Positions 41,853-55,394 of a stretch of 64,000 bases of DNA are shown piece by piece. A program made the translations under genes and the position numbers. The DNA lies in the NCBI GenBank assembly GCA_017443175.1, contig JAFSOZ010000003.1, positions 225,892 through 289,891 on the forward strand, in the 5' to 3' direction. The stretch is from Bacteroidales bacterium (GTDB taxonomy: Bacteria; Bacteroidota; Bacteroidia; Bacteroidales; WCHB1-69). Position 1 is the first letter of the stretch. Each line of letters opens with the position of its first letter. The notes under the pieces are model-generated. The model worked only from the letters and a program-made list of their open reading frames with translations, ran no database searches and had not been told where the DNA came from.

Positions 41853-43019
41853 TTAGTATAGAAAATTATTATAGGGATAAATCTGGATATGCAGCTTCTT
41901 GATTTCCTCGTACAGCATATCCTTCATCTCTGGCACATTCTCTTTGGTCTTGGCGGAGATGAAGAAGGTTTTGTGGGCACTTTTGGCCATCCAGGTGGCC
42001 TTCAATTCTTCCAAGGTGATATTTTCTTTCCCTTTTGGTGTTAAATCCTCGGGGTCTTTCTCCACCCAGGTATATTGGTCTATCTTGTTGAAGATGATAA
42101 TCATGGGTTTGTTACCCGCATTGATCTCAGAGAGAGTCTGGTTCACTACGGCAATCTGCTCCTCGAAGTCCGGGTGGCTGATATCAACCACATGCAATAG
42201 GAGGTCGGTCTCTCGGATTTCGTCCAAAGTGGATTTGAAGGAGTCCACAAGGCTATGCGGCAGCTTGCGGATGAAGCCTACGGTGTCGGAGAGCAGGAAG
42301 GGCAGGTTGCCGAACACGACCTTGCGCACGGTGGTGTCCAAGGTGGCAAAAAGTTTGTTCTCAGCAAACACCGCCGCATTGCTTAGCATGTTCATGATAG
42401 TGGATTTGCCCACGTTGGTGTAGCCCACCAACGCCACGCGCACGAACTTGTCGCGGTGCCCGCGCTGAGTGGCCTTCTGACGGTCGATGGCTTTCAACCT
42501 GTCCTCCAACAACGAGATACGGTTGCGAATGATACGACGGTCGGTCTCGATTTCCTTCTCGCCGGGGCCTCTCATACCAATACCGCCTCGCTGTTTCTCC
42601 AAGTGCGTCCACATGCCCGTGAGTCGGGGAAGCAGGTACTTGTACTGAGCAAGCTCCACTTGCACTTTGGCATGGGCGGTTTGCGCGCGCTTGGCGAAGA
42701 TGTCCAGAATGAGATGCGTGCGGTCCATCACACGGCAGCCCAAAACGCCTTCAATGTTGCGCTGCTGCGAAGGCGACAACTCGTCGTCCACCACCGCAAA
42801 GTCAATGCCGTTCTCGTGCACATACTCAGCCACCTCCTTGATTTTGCCAGAACCCATATAAGTGCGTGAATCTGGATGTTGCAGATTCTGGACAAACTGC
42901 TTCACAGCCTCCCCACCGGCAGTATCAACCAGAAAGGCCAATTCATCCAGATATTCTCTGGTTTTCTCTTCGGAAATGTTGGGAGTGGATACGGCAAGAA
43001 GTACAGCGGTCTCGGGCAT
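41853..43019 (-). CDS. hflX: GTPase HflX
   Basis: A 388-residue ribosome-associated GTPase of the OBG/HflX group. An N-terminal HflX domain contains the glycine-rich GMRGPGEKEIETDRR (about 148-162); the G domain has GYTNVGKST (G1, about 201-209), DTTVRK (G2), DTVGFI (G3), NKID (G4) and SAKT (G5). It splits or rescues stalled ribosomes in stress. The promoter is divergent from that of the 6S-like RNA. Confidence 0.95.
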   Translation of the reverse strand: MPETAVLLAVSTPNISEEKTREYLDELAFLVDTAGGEAVKQFVQNLQHPDSRTYMGSGKIKEVAEYVHENGIDFAVVDDELSPSQQRNIEGVLGCRVMDRTHLILDIFAKRAQTAHAKVQVELAQYKYLLPRLTGMWTHLEKQRGGIGMRGPGEKEIETDRRIIRNRISLLEDRLKAIDRQKATQRGHRDKFVRVALVGYTNVGKSTIMNMLSNAAVFAENKLFATLDTTVRKVVFGNLPFLLSDTVGFIRKLPHSLVDSFKSTLDEIRETDLLLHVVDISHPDFEEQIAVVNQTLSEINAGNKPMIIIFNKIDQYTWVEKDPEDLTPKGKENITLEELKATWMAKSAHKTFFISAKTKENVPEMKDMLYEEIKKLHIQIYPYNNFLY

Positions 43020-43027
43020 AGAAGTGA

Positions 43028-43090
43028 AAAGTTAGAAGGTTCGTAAAGTTAGAAGGTCCATAAAGTTATAAAGTCATAGCTCATAGTTAA
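43028..43090. repeat. AAAGTTAGAAGGTT-type low-complexity tract upstream of hflX
   Basis: Three to four imperfect copies of AAGTTAGAAGGT[TC]C[GA]TAAAGTTA occupy the leader between the hflX -7 box and its ATG. Confidence 0.6.
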
Positions 43091-43098
43091 AGCTGCCG

Positions 43099-43106
43099 CA
43101 AAAATA
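43099..43106 (-). promoter_or_regulatory. -7 promoter box of hflX
   Basis: TATTTTTG on the minus strand, about 80 bp before the ATG; the leader between them is the low-complexity tract at 43028-43090. Confidence 0.55.
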
Positions 43107-43135
43107 ATAAAAATCGCATTTAAATCATTTTTTGC

Positions 43136-43143
43136 TATCTTTG
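43136..43143 (+). promoter_or_regulatory. -7 promoter box of the 6S-like RNA
   Basis: TATCTTTG, placing the RNA 5' end near 43147-43149, exactly where a small 5' hairpin begins. Confidence 0.65.
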
Positions 43144-43146
43144 CAA

Positions 43147-43385
43147 CGCTGTTTATGATAAGCAGCATGACATATTAAGAAAGCGCATTTTCGCTTATTC
43201 CGATGGTGTGAAATTCGACCCTTCGCTAAATAAGACCGGAATACGAGAAGAACGCTCATCTATATGTATTTGTGATTGCCAATACATTAGGTGGGGCTTG
43301 TTCTTCCTTATTCGTCTTATGGGAGGTCGAACCCCGCACTATGAATAAGGTCTGGAATCTTGCTCCACTTTCTTTATGTCATCTT
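43147..43385 (+). ncRNA. ssrS: rod-shaped structured RNA, candidate 6S RNA
   Basis: About 235 nt without a convincing reading frame. A small hairpin (43148-43166) is followed by a long rod built of successive complementary segments: GACATA-TT-AAGAAAG (43169-43183) with CTTTCTTTATGTC (43368-43380); CTTATTC (43194-43200) with GAATAAG; TTCGACC with GGTCGAA; ATAAGAC with GTCTTAT; GAATA with TATTC; GAAGAAC with GTTCTTC; and ATGTATT with AATACAT at the tip. Between the first two stems both strands are unpaired (about 10 and 17 nt), forming an open bubble like the RNA polymerase-binding bubble of 6S RNA. The family name is inferred from shape and length only. Confidence 0.65.
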
Positions 43386-43459
43386 TGAATAAATGCAAAA
43401 TATGCTGCCAAATGGCTGCTTTCTATAGACATACCATGAAAAGTGAATAAAAAAGGGTT

Positions 43460-43492
43460 GGGAGGCGCACGATTGTGCGCCTCCCGTTTTTT
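43460..43492 (+). terminator. GC-rich palindrome with T run
   Basis: GGGAGGCGCAC pairs with GTGCGCCTCCC around GATT (43460-43485), followed by TTTTTT. It can end transcripts coming from the 6S-like RNA. Its core belongs to the same palindrome family as 13405-13440 and 19360-19381. Confidence 0.75.
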
Positions 43493-43508
43493 CACCGCCA
43501 AACATTGC

Positions 43509-43536
43509 AAAAAAGGGTAGAGCCGAAGCCCTACCC
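43509..43536 (-). terminator. terminator of the rpoBC operon
   Basis: On the minus strand GGGTAGGGC-TTCG-GCTCTACCC followed by TTTTTT (43514-43509): a UUCG-capped stem with one wobble. Confidence 0.9.
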
Positions 43537-43580
43537 TATCCATCATTAATATTTAAGAATTTGAACGTTTCTTTCTGAAA

Positions 43581-43883
43581 CTATGCCAAACCACCACCGT
43601 TCATCATGGGCGGGATGGCACCCTGCTGGTTGTCCACGATGACTCCGTTCTGCTCCTCATACTTGGAGACGTTGTCAGCCAAAGCATTCAACAAGCGCTT
43701 GGTGTTCTGCGGGGTCATGATGACGCGTGAACGCACCGTGCCTTTCTGCACGCCCGGCAGGAGGGACACAAAGTCCACAATAAACTCCGTGTTGGAATGG
43801 GAAATTATGGCCAAATTGGAATATATTCCCTGTGCCACTTCTTCCGGCAAATTGATATCGATTTTCTGATCTGGCATTTTCAA
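43581..43883 (-). CDS. DUF3467-family protein
   Basis: A 100-residue cytoplasmic protein of a family of unknown function; the pattern INLPEEVAQGIYSNLAIISH, TEFIVDFVSLLPG and SRVIMTPQNTKRLLNAL (about 9-71) is typical. The C-terminus is a Gly/Pro/Met-rich tail. It lies 13 bp after rpoC and before the operon terminator, a position conserved in Bacteroidota, so it is coexpressed with RNA polymerase. The second ATG (43877) is equally likely as start. Confidence 0.85.
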   Translation of the reverse strand: MKMPDQKIDINLPEEVAQGIYSNLAIISHSNTEFIVDFVSLLPGVQKGTVRSRVIMTPQNTKRLLNALADNVSKYEEQNGVIVDNQQGAIPPMMNGGGLA

Positions 43884-43896
43884 TTGTTTTTAGATG

Positions 43897-46800
43897 TTAG
43901 TTATTCACTTCTTCCATCACCATTTCCTCCTCCTTGGAGGCCATCAGGGATTCGTACTCCTCTTTGGAGCCGACCTCGATGGTCTGGTATCTGCGGATAC
44001 CCGTACCGGCCGGAATCTTCTGACCGACGATGACGTTCTCCTTCATACCAATCAGGTTGTCGGACTTGGCGTTGATGGCAGCCTCCGTGAGGACCTTGGT
44101 GGTCTCCTGGAAGGATGCGGCGGAAATAAAGCTGTGCGTCTGCAGGGAAGCACGTGTGATACCTTGTAAGATAGGCTTACCGGTAGCGGGACGTGCATCG
44201 CGCACCTGCACGAGCTTCATATCCTTACGTTTCAGGATAGAATTGATGTCGCGCAACTTCTTGGCAGAGATGATCTGACCCTTGCGAACCTCATCGGAAT
44301 CGCCCGGATCTTCCACCACCTTCTTGTCCCAAATGATGTCGTTCTCCTCTTGGAAGTCGATCTTGTTGATCAACTCACCTTGCAAGAATTTGGTATCACC
44401 CGGATCCTCGATTTCCATCTTGCGCATCATCTGACGCACAATCACTTCAAAGTGCTTGTCGTTGATCTTCACACCTTGGAGACGATAGACTTCCTGGATT
44501 TCGTTGATGATGTATTCCTGCACCTTCTGGGCACCCTTGATATTCAAAATGTCAACCGGGGTGAGAGAACCTTCGGACAGCGGCGTACCAGCCTTCACGA
44601 AGTCGTTCTCCTGAGCCAGAATCTGCTTGGAGGTCGGGATGAGATAAACCTTGGCACCTTCGCCATCGTCGTTACGCGGCGTGATCTTCACCACACGGTT
44701 ACCACGCTTGAGCTTCTTCTCGAAGGAAACCACACCGTCGATTTCGGAAACCACAGCGGGATCCGACGGGTTACGGGCCTCGAACAACTCGGTGACGCGC
44801 GGCAGACCGCCCGTGATATCGCCAGACTTACCAAAGGAACGCAGAATCTTGACCAGGATTTCACCAGAGTCAATGTCCTGACCCTCTTCCACGGACAGAC
44901 GAGCACCCACAGGCACGTCAAAGCTCTTGATCACATCACCGTGCTTGTCCAAAATGGAAATGCTCGGGTTCTTGGTCTTCAAACGGCTCTCAATGATCAC
45001 CTTATCGTGGATGTTGGTCTGTTCGTCCGTTTCCACACGATAGGTCACACCTTCGATAATGTCGTTGAACTGGACCTTACCAGCCACGTCAGACAGAATC
45101 ACAGCGTTGAACGGATCCCAATCGGCAATCAAATCACCCTTCTTGATGGGGTCGCCATGCTTGAAGTAGAGGTTAGAACCGTAAGGTACGTTGGCGGAAG
45201 CCAGTGCAATGCCGGTCTTCACGTCGATAATCTTGATTTCAGCAGTACGGCCGATGACCTTGTAATAAGTCTTGCCGAAAGCGTCCGTCTTCTCCAAAGC
45301 ACGCAACTCGTCGATGCTCAACACACCGTCGTAGGAAGCTTGGATAGAAGAGTTGGCGGCCACGTTACCGGCCACACCACCGACGTGGAACGTACGCAGG
45401 GTCAGCTGTGTACCAGGCTCACCGATGGACTGTGCCGCGATGACACCGACAGCCTCACCAATCTGAACCATCTTGCCGGTAGCCAGGTTACGACCGTAAC
45501 ATTTCTGGCAGATACCATGCTTGGACTCGCAGGTCGGCACTGAACGGATTTCCACTTCCTCGATAGGAGATTCTTCTATAATCTTGCAATATTTTTCTGT
45601 CAACTCCTCACCGGCCTTGATAATCAATTCGCCGGTTTGAGGATGATACACATCGTGCAAAGTCACACGACCGAGCAAACGATCGTAAAGGGTCTCGACA
45701 ACCTCTTCATTCTTCTTCAATGCGCTCACAGTCATACCGCGCAATGTACCGCAGTCTTCTTCCATGATGATGACATCGTGGGAAACGTCAACCAAACGAC
45801 GGGTCAGGTAACCAGCGTCTGCGGTCTTCAAAGCGGTATCGGCCAAACCCTTACGGGCACCGTGGGTAGAGATGAAGTACTCTTGCACGGACAGACCTTC
45901 TTTGAAGTTGGACAAAATCGGGTTCTCGATAATCTCGCCACCGGAAGAACCGGCCTTACTCGGCTTGGCCATCAAACCACGCATGCCGGAAAGCTGACGG
46001 ATCTGCTCGGCAGAACCACGAGCTCCGGAATCACGCATCATGTGCACAGGATTGAAGCCCTGACGGTCTTCCTCAATCTCTTTCATCAAAATCTTGGAGA
46101 GGCGGGCGTTGCACTGTGACCAAACGTCAATCACCTGGTTGTAACGCTCGGTGTTGGTGATGAAACCCATGTTGTAGTTCATGGTAATCTCATCCACCTG
46201 GGCATTGGCTTCGGCGATGAATTCCGGCTTCTGCTTCGGGATGATCACATCACCCAGGTTGAAGGACAAACCGCCTTCGAAAGCCATACGATAACCGAGG
46301 CTCATGATGTCGTCCAGGAACTGGGCGCAAACCTTGTTACCGCACTTGTTCAGCACATCACCGATGATGTCACGCAAGGCCTTCTTGGTCAACAGCATGT
46401 TGATATAACCGTACTCCTTGGGAACCACTTGGTTGAACATCACACGACCAACGGTAGTGTCGATGATCTTGATGGTGCCATTGCCGTCCACATCGACTCT
46501 ACATTTGATCTTGGCATTCAAATGCACTTTCTTCTCGTTGTAGGCAATCATCACCTCCTCTGGTCCGTAGAAAATGCTGCCCTCGCCCTGCACCTTGTGA
46601 TCAGGGGTGGAAGGAAGCTCTTTGGTGATATAGTACAGACCCAACACCATGTCCTGGGAAGGCACAGTTACAGGCGCGCCGTTGGCAGGGTTCAAGATGT
46701 TGTGGGAGGCCATCATCAGCATCTGGGCCTCCATGATGGCGGCATTTCCAAGGGGAACGTGCACAGCCATCTGGTCACCATCAAAGTCGGCGTTGAAAGC

Positions 46801-48207
46801 CGTACAGCACAACGGGTGCAGGCGGATAGCCTTACCTTCCACCAATCTCGGCTGGAAGGCCTGGATACCCAGACGGTGCAACGTAGGAGCACGGTTCAAC
46901 AATACGGGGTGACCCTTCAGGATATTCTCGAGGATTTCCCAAACAACGGGATCCTTACGATCGACAATCTTCTTGGCGGATTTCACCGTCTTCACGATAC
47001 CTCTTTCCAGAATCTTGCGGATAACATACGGTTTGAACAACTCAGCCGCCATGTCTTTCGGCAGACCGCATTCATTCAGATGCAAGTCGGGACCGACGAC
47101 GATAACGGAACGGCCGGAGTAGTCCACACGTTTACCGAGCAGGTTCTGACGGAAACGTCCCTGTTTACCCTTCAAGCTGTCGGAAAGGGATTTGAGCGCA
47201 CGGTTGGAGTCGGACTTCACCGCGCTGGATTTCTTGGAGTTGTCGAACAGAGAGTCAACAGCCTCCTGCAACATACGCTTCTCATTACGCATGATGACAT
47301 CCGGAGCCTTGATCTCGACGAGGCGTTTCAGACGGTTGTTGCGGATGATGACGCGACGGTAGAGGTCGTTCAAGTCGGAAGTGGCGAAGCGGCCACCATC
47401 CAGCGGGACGAGCGGACGGATCTCCGGCGGAATCACCGGCACGATCTTGACAATCATCCATTCCGGTCTGTTCTCCGCACGTTTGCGGCTGTCGCGGAAC
47501 GACTCAAACACATGCAGACGTTTGAGCAGGTCTTTCTTACGCTGTTGAGAGGTCTCATTGTTGGCTCTGTCTCTCAACTCGTAGGATTCTGCATCGAGGT
47601 CCACCTTGCAGAGCAGGTCATAGAGGGCTTCAGCACCCATCTTGGCCACGAACTTGTTGGGATCGTTATCGTCCAGCAATTTGTTCTCTGCGGGCAGATT
47701 GTCCACAACCTCGTAATACTCCTCTTCGGTCAGCAGCGTGTTCTTGCGAACATTGTCGCTCTCTGCCATACCGGGTTGGATGACGATGTATTTCTCATAA
47801 TAGATCACAGCATCCACATCCTTGGAGGAGAGGCCGAGCAACGCACCGATCTTGTTCGGCAAGGATTTGAAGAACCAAATATGGGCGACGGGCACCACGA
47901 GCTGGATATGGCCCATCCTTTCGCGACGCACCTTTCTCTCGGTCACTTCCACACCGCAACGGTCGCAAGTGATGCCTTTGTAGCGGATTCTCTTGTACTT
48001 ACCGCAGTGGCACTCCCAGTCTTTGGTCGGTCCGAAAATCTTTTCGCAAAACAGACCATCGCGCTCCGGCTTGTACGTCCTGTAGTTGATGGTCTCCGGT
48101 TTCAGCACCTCGCCATGTGACTGTTGGAGGATGGTCTCCGGAGAAGCCAGACTGATGGTAATTTTTTGAAATTCTTTTCTTGTATTACTGTCTTTTTTAA
48201 AAGCCAT
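43897..48207 (-). CDS. rpoC: RNA polymerase beta' subunit
   Basis: A 1436-residue catalytic subunit. The N-terminal zinc ribbon is [20 protein letters not shown] (about 66-85), the catalytic metal motif [12 protein letters not shown] lies near residue 470, and the bridge-helix and trigger-loop region ([19 protein letters not shown], about 737-755) is intact, as is the second zinc site with [13 protein letters not shown]. Length is normal for the phylum. Follows rpoB by 24 bp. Confidence 0.99.
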   Translation of the reverse strand: MAFKKDSNTRKEFQKITISLASPETILQQSHGEVLKPETINYRTYKPERDGLFCEKIFGPTKDWECHCGKYKRIRYKGITCDRCGVEVTERKVRRERMGHIQLVVPVAHIWFFKSLPNKIGALLGLSSKDVDAVIYYEKYIVIQPGMAESDNVRKNTLLTEEEYYEVVDNLPAENKLLDDNDPNKFVAKMGAEALYDLLCKVDLDAESYELRDRANNETSQQRKKDLLKRLHVFESFRDSRKRAENRPEWMIVKIVPVIPPEIRPLVPLDGGRFATSDLNDLYRRVIIRNNRLKRLVEIKAPDVIMRNEKRMLQEAVDSLFDNSKKSSAVKSDSNRALKSLSDSLKGKQGRFRQNLLGKRVDYSGRSVIVVGPDLHLNECGLPKDMAAELFKPYVIRKILERGIVKTVKSAKKIVDRKDPVVWEILENILKGHPVLLNRAPTLHRLGIQAFQPRLVEGKAIRLHPLCCTAFNADFDGDQMAVHVPLGNAAIMEAQMLMMASHNILNPANGAPVTVPSQDMVLGLYYITKELPSTPDHKVQGEGSIFYGPEEVMIAYNEKKVHLNAKIKCRVDVDGNGTIKIIDTTVGRVMFNQVVPKEYGYINMLLTKKALRDIIGDVLNKCGNKVCAQFLDDIMSLGYRMAFEGGLSFNLGDVIIPKQKPEFIAEANAQVDEITMNYNMGFITNTERYNQVIDVWSQCNARLSKILMKEIEEDRQGFNPVHMMRDSGARGSAEQIRQLSGMRGLMAKPSKAGSSGGEIIENPILSNFKEGLSVQEYFISTHGARKGLADTALKTADAGYLTRRLVDVSHDVIIMEEDCGTLRGMTVSALKKNEEVVETLYDRLLGRVTLHDVYHPQTGELIIKAGEELTEKYCKIIEESPIEEVEIRSVPTCESKHGICQKCYGRNLATGKMVQIGEAVGVIAAQSIGEPGTQLTLRTFHVGGVAGNVAANSSIQASYDGVLSIDELRALEKTDAFGKTYYKVIGRTAEIKIIDVKTGIALASANVPYGSNLYFKHGDPIKKGDLIADWDPFNAVILSDVAGKVQFNDIIEGVTYRVETDEQTNIHDKVIIESRLKTKNPSISILDKHGDVIKSFDVPVGARLSVEEGQDIDSGEILVKILRSFGKSGDITGGLPRVTELFEARNPSDPAVVSEIDGVVSFEKKLKRGNRVVKITPRNDDGEGAKVYLIPTSKQILAQENDFVKAGTPLSEGSLTPVDILNIKGAQKVQEYIINEIQEVYRLQGVKINDKHFEVIVRQMMRKMEIEDPGDTKFLQGELINKIDFQEENDIIWDKKVVEDPGDSDEVRKGQIISAKKLRDINSILKRKDMKLVQVRDARPATGKPILQGITRASLQTHSFISAASFQETTKVLTEAAINAKSDNLIGMKENVIVGQKIPAGTGIRRYQTIEVGSKEEYESLMASKEEEMVMEEVNN

Positions 48208-48231
48208 GATTTACAATATTATCTTGTTGTC

Positions 48232-52032
<3,801 letters not shown>

Positions 52033-52104
52033 GACTTTGATAATTAGATTGTTAATACTGATTTTAAGGGGAATACCAATCAGTGGGTATTAAAGACAAC
52101 AATA

Positions 52105-52140
52105 AGTACAATACTTCCACCGAAGTGGAAGTGTTGTACT
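52105..52140 (-). promoter_or_regulatory. rplL-rpoB intergenic hairpin
   Basis: On the minus strand AGTACAACACTTCCAC-TTCG-GTGGAAGTATTGTACT: 16 pairs with one wobble and a C(UUCG)G tetraloop. Only a poor T run follows, so it may be a partial terminator (attenuator) or an RNase III processing site setting the ratio of ribosomal protein to polymerase mRNA, as in the E. coli gap at the same place. Confidence 0.7.
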
Positions 52141-52162
52141 ATTGATGGGGGTTGGTTTGAAA

Positions 52163-52543
52163 TTAGTTGAGTTCGACCTCAGCGCCAACTTCTTCGAGGG
52201 CTTTCTTCAAAGACTCAGCTTCGTCTTTGGAAACGCCTTCCTTAACGGCCTTGGGAGCACCGTCAACGAGTTCCTTAGCCTCTTTCAGACCAAGGCTGGT
52301 GAGTTCCTTCACTAATTTGACAACTTGCAATTTCTGAGCACCAGCGGATTTCAGAATCACATTGAATTCGGTTTTCTCCTCAACGGCTGCTGCGCCAGCG
52401 CCGGCTGCGGGACCTGCTGCCACTGCTACTGCTGCAGCTGCGGGCTCAATACCGTATTCTTCTTTCAAAATTTGAGCTAACTCGTTAACTTCTTTAACGG
52501 TCAAATTAACTAATTGTTCTGCAAATGCTTTCAAATCTGCCAT
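52163..52543 (-). CDS. rplL: ribosomal protein L7/L12
   Basis: A 126-residue stalk protein with the N-terminal dimer domain, an Ala/Gly-rich hinge (about 37-55) and a C-terminal domain carrying [20 protein letters not shown] and [13 protein letters not shown]. It ends VELN. It follows rplJ by about 57 bp and precedes the long hairpin-bearing gap to rpoB. Confidence 0.98.
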   Translation of the reverse strand: MADLKAFAEQLVNLTVKEVNELAQILKEEYGIEPAAAAVAVAAGPAAGAGAAAVEEKTEFNVILKSAGAQKLQVVKLVKELTSLGLKEAKELVDGAPKAVKEGVSKDEAESLKKALEEVGAEVELN

Positions 52544-52600
52544 AATTTTATTTTTTTAAAAGTTTTTACTAAAATGATTTGTTTGTTAAATTTGATTTTT

Positions 52601-53119
52601 TTATTGTCTTTCGGACAAAGTCTTGACGATACCGGCCAATTTGCCGCCACCAGACTGCAGTGCGGAGACCACATTCTTGGCGGGTGATTGCAACAGGGCC
52701 ACGATGTCGCCGATCAATTCCTCGCGGGACTTGATATTGCACAGAGCTTCCAACTGGTCGTCTCCGATGTAAGCGGTCTCCTCGATGAAGGCAGCCTTGA
52801 TGAGGGGTTTGTCGTTCTTTGCACGGAACTCCTTGATCAAGCGGGCAGGCACGTTGCCTGTGTTGCACAACATGATGGAGGTGGCGCCGTTCAGCACCGG
52901 ATAGATTTCGGAATAGTCTGCCTCAGCCTGGTCCATAGCGCGTTTCAGCAGGGTGTTCTTCACAACCTTCAGCTTGACGTCGCGTTTGAAACAGAGTCTG
53001 CGCAACTGGTTGACTGTACTAACCGTGAAACCGGAAATATCGGTTACATATACATGGGAATAGTTAGCCAAGTCCTGTGCGATTTCTTCGATAATCTGAG
53101 CTTTTTGTTCTTGTTTCAT
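52601..53119 (-). CDS. rplJ: ribosomal protein L10
   Basis: A 172-residue base of the L12 stalk; the family pattern YVTDISGFTVSTVNQLRRLC (about 24-43), LKVVKNTLLKRA and GATSIMLCNTGNVPARLIKEF is clear. In many bacteria L10 with L12 represses its own operon; the 17-bp gap before it leaves little leader, so any such control here would act elsewhere. Confidence 0.98.
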   Translation of the reverse strand: MKQEQKAQIIEEIAQDLANYSHVYVTDISGFTVSTVNQLRRLCFKRDVKLKVVKNTLLKRAMDQAEADYSEIYPVLNGATSIMLCNTGNVPARLIKEFRAKNDKPLIKAAFIEETAYIGDDQLEALCNIKSREELIGDIVALLQSPAKNVVSALQSGGGKLAGIVKTLSERQ

Positions 53120-53136
53120 ACTAACTAATCTTTAAA

Positions 53137-53832
53137 TTATAATGTAACGGATTTGGGATCCACCTGGACACCAGGACTCATGGTCGTGGAAAGGTAGATG
53201 CTCTTGATGTACGTACCCTTGGCGGAGGTCGGTTTCAGCTTGATGACGGTGCCGAGCATTTCGCGGGCATTGTCGGTCAACTGGTCCACGGAGAAATGAT
53301 TCTTGCCGATGGAGGTGTGGATGATACCGTATTTGTCCACCTTGAAGTCGATCTTACCGGCTTTCACTTCGGAGACGGCCTTGCCGACTTCCATCGTTAC
53401 AGTACCGGATTTGGGGTTCGGCATCAAACCGCGGGGTCCCAATATTCTACCGAGAGCACCGATCTTCGGCATCACGCTCGGCATGGTGATGATGACGTCA
53501 ACGTCGGTCCAGCCTTGCTTGATCTTGTCAACGTATTCATCCAAACCAACATAGTCGGCTCCCGCAGCCTTTGCCTCTTCTTCTTTGTCAGGAGTACAGA
53601 GCACGAGCACGCGGATGACTTTTCCAGTACCATGGGGCAGCGTCACAATACCACGGACCATCTGATTGGCCTTACGAGGGTCAACGCCCAGACGCACGTC
53701 AATGTCAAATGATGCATCGAATTTGGTATATGTGAGGTCTTTCACCACCTGGATAGCTTCCGGTAAAGCGTACACTTTACTCTTATCAAATTTAGCAAAA
53801 GCCTCTTTGCGTTTTTTTGATATTTTAGCCAT
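53137..53832 (-). CDS. rplA: ribosomal protein L1
   Basis: A 231-residue L1-stalk protein: [16 protein letters not shown] (about 18-33), [20 protein letters not shown] then HGTGK (about 47-71), [18 protein letters not shown] (about 127-144) and [19 protein letters not shown] at the end. Standard length. Can bind its own mRNA in other bacteria. Confidence 0.98.
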   Translation of the reverse strand: MAKISKKRKEAFAKFDKSKVYALPEAIQVVKDLTYTKFDASFDIDVRLGVDPRKANQMVRGIVTLPHGTGKVIRVLVLCTPDKEEEAKAAGADYVGLDEYVDKIKQGWTDVDVIITMPSVMPKIGALGRILGPRGLMPNPKSGTVTMEVGKAVSEVKAGKIDFKVDKYGIIHTSIGKNHFSVDQLTDNAREMLGTVIKLKPTSAKGTYIKSIYLSTTMSPGVQVDPKSVTL

Positions 53833-53854
53833 GTGATTTGTTTTTTACTTGTTA

Positions 53855-54304
53855 TTAATTTTTCTCAAAAGGATTCTGGCCACCTTTCACGGTAACGCCC
53901 AAACTGCGAGCTGTACCGGCAACCATAGACATGGCGGACTCGACCTCGAAACAGTTCAAGTCGCTCATCTTGGTCTCGGCAATGGTTCGCACCTGGTCCC
54001 ACGTGATGGAACCGACTTTGGAACGGTTAGGCTCACCGGAACCTTTTTGAAGTTTGGCTGCTTCCTTAATTTGTACAGCAACCGGAGGGGTCTTCGTGAT
54101 GAAGTCAAAGGACTTGTCCTTGTAAACCGTAATCACAACAGGGATGATCTTGCCAGCCATTTCCTGCGTACGCGCATTGAACTGCTTGCAAAAGTCCATG
54201 ATGTTCACACCCTTGGAACCCAACGCAGGTCCTACAGGGGGTGCTGGATTGGCGGCTCCTCCTTTAATTTGTAACTTAATTAATCCAGCTACTTCTTTTG
54301 CCAT
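53855..54304 (-). CDS. rplK: ribosomal protein L11
   Basis: A 149-residue protein of the GTPase-associated centre: [20 protein letters not shown] (about 9-28), [15 protein letters not shown] (about 33-47) and the C-terminal RNA-binding [11 protein letters not shown] normal start [12 protein letters not shown]. Precedes rplA by 22 bp. Confidence 0.98.
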   Translation of the reverse strand: MAKEVAGLIKLQIKGGAANPAPPVGPALGSKGVNIMDFCKQFNARTQEMAGKIIPVVITVYKDKSFDFITKTPPVAVQIKEAAKLQKGSGEPNRSKVGSITWDQVRTIAETKMSDLNCFEVESAMSMVAGTARSLGVTVKGGQNPFEKN

Positions 54305-54343
54305 TGTTTAATTTGATTTAATTGTTTGTAACTATTTGTGGCG

Positions 54344-54898
54344 CTATATTTTTTCAACTTGCATAAAGCCCAGCTCCAGCGGGGTTTTACGGCCGAAGAT
54401 TTTCACCATAATCTTCAGCTTCTTCTTCTCCGTGTCTATCTCTTCGATAAACCCGTTGAATGTGTTGAAAGGCCCGTCAATAACCTTAATCTCCTCACCC
54501 ACCGTGAAAGGCTGCAAATATGAATCGTCTTGGGTCATCAATTCGTCAACCTTACCCAGCAAACGAGAGACTTCTGCCGGACGCAATGCTACGGGAATGT
54601 CGCTCTTGTGCTTGCAACCTACAAAGCCCAACACCCCGGGAATGTCCAGAATCATGCTGAAAATCTCTTCCATCTTGACTACCTCAATAAAGATGTAGCT
54701 CGGGAAGTAGTTCTTCTCAGTCACAACCTTCTTTCCACTCTTGGTAATGTGGTGAACCTTTTCTGTAGGTATCAACACCTTCGTCACATAATCCTTCAGA
54801 TGGGAAAGCTCAACCTCGGTCTCGATGTTCTGCTTCACCTTCTTCTCGGTGCCTGTGACCGCTTTAATCACATACCATTTACGCTCGACTTCTGCCAT
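54344..54898 (-). CDS. nusG: transcription elongation/antitermination factor NusG
   Basis: A 184-residue factor: NGN domain with KWYVIKAVTGTEKKVKQNIE (about 7-26), PTEKV and SYIFIEVVKMEEIFSMI, GVLGFVG, then a KOW domain starting near GEEIKVIDGPFNTFNGFIEEID (about 135-156). Links RNA polymerase to the ribosome or Rho. Confidence 0.98.
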   Translation of the reverse strand: MAEVERKWYVIKAVTGTEKKVKQNIETEVELSHLKDYVTKVLIPTEKVHHITKSGKKVVTEKNYFPSYIFIEVVKMEEIFSMILDIPGVLGFVGCKHKSDIPVALRPAEVSRLLGKVDELMTQDDSYLQPFTVGEEIKVIDGPFNTFNGFIEEIDTEKKKLKIMVKIFGRKTPLELGFMQVEKI

Positions 54899-54939
54899 GA
54901 TTCGCTATTTTGGATATAACAACCACTGATAAAAGAAAA

Positions 54940-55128
54940 CTACATAGCCGGGAATACGAGATCCATTCCCAAGTTGAAGACGGCATCCATCAAAAACACG
55001 ATTAACGCGATGATTAGGGAAGCAATAGACACCACCACAACACTGTTGCCAAGTTCTTGCATAGTCGGCCAAGTTGTCTTGTGTACCAACTCGTCGTAAA
55101 CTTCTTTACAATAATTAACTATTTTCAT
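54940..55128 (-). CDS. secE: preprotein translocase subunit SecE
   Basis: A 62-residue single-helix SecE: amphipathic N-terminus KEVYDELVHKTTWPTMQELG with the conserved TWP, then one membrane helix (about 27-50). First gene of the secE-nusG-rplKAJL-rpoBC operon. The tuf gene and tRNA genes often found before secE in this phylum are not present here. Confidence 0.95.
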   Translation of the reverse strand: MKIVNYCKEVYDELVHKTTWPTMQELGNSVVVVSIASLIIALIVFLMDAVFNLGMDLVFPAM

Positions 55129-55394
55129 CTTCTTATATTTTTTTCGTTTTTTATCTGTTTTAGAAACTTTTTGTCAACTTTCTGCCAAATCCACCCTACC
55201 GCACTAACACTCTTGTGTTGAAAAATCAAAAGCGCAAATTATTGTCATTTAGACGATTATAGAAACTTACTCACAATCCCGGTCCCTCATTGCGCCTATT
55301 TTCTAACAAGTTGGCAAATATAGTATTTTTTTTATATGAAAATATTTTTTTATGAAAAAAATATGATATGGCACTATTTTTGTTTCAAGCGCAC
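55129..55394. promoter_or_regulatory. leader/promoter region of the secE operon
   Basis: 266 bp without a gene. A minus-strand TATATTTG at 55322-55315 fits the -7 consensus and would give a leader of about 180 nt before secE. A plus-strand TATTTTTG (55374-55381) has no sense gene ahead of it. I see no tRNA and no riboswitch fold. Confidence 0.45.

Noticed and set aside
55374-55381. Plus-strand TATTTTTG box before trmB
   Set aside because: Any transcript from it would run antisense to trmB and no small gene follows; probably a chance match in A/T-rich DNA.
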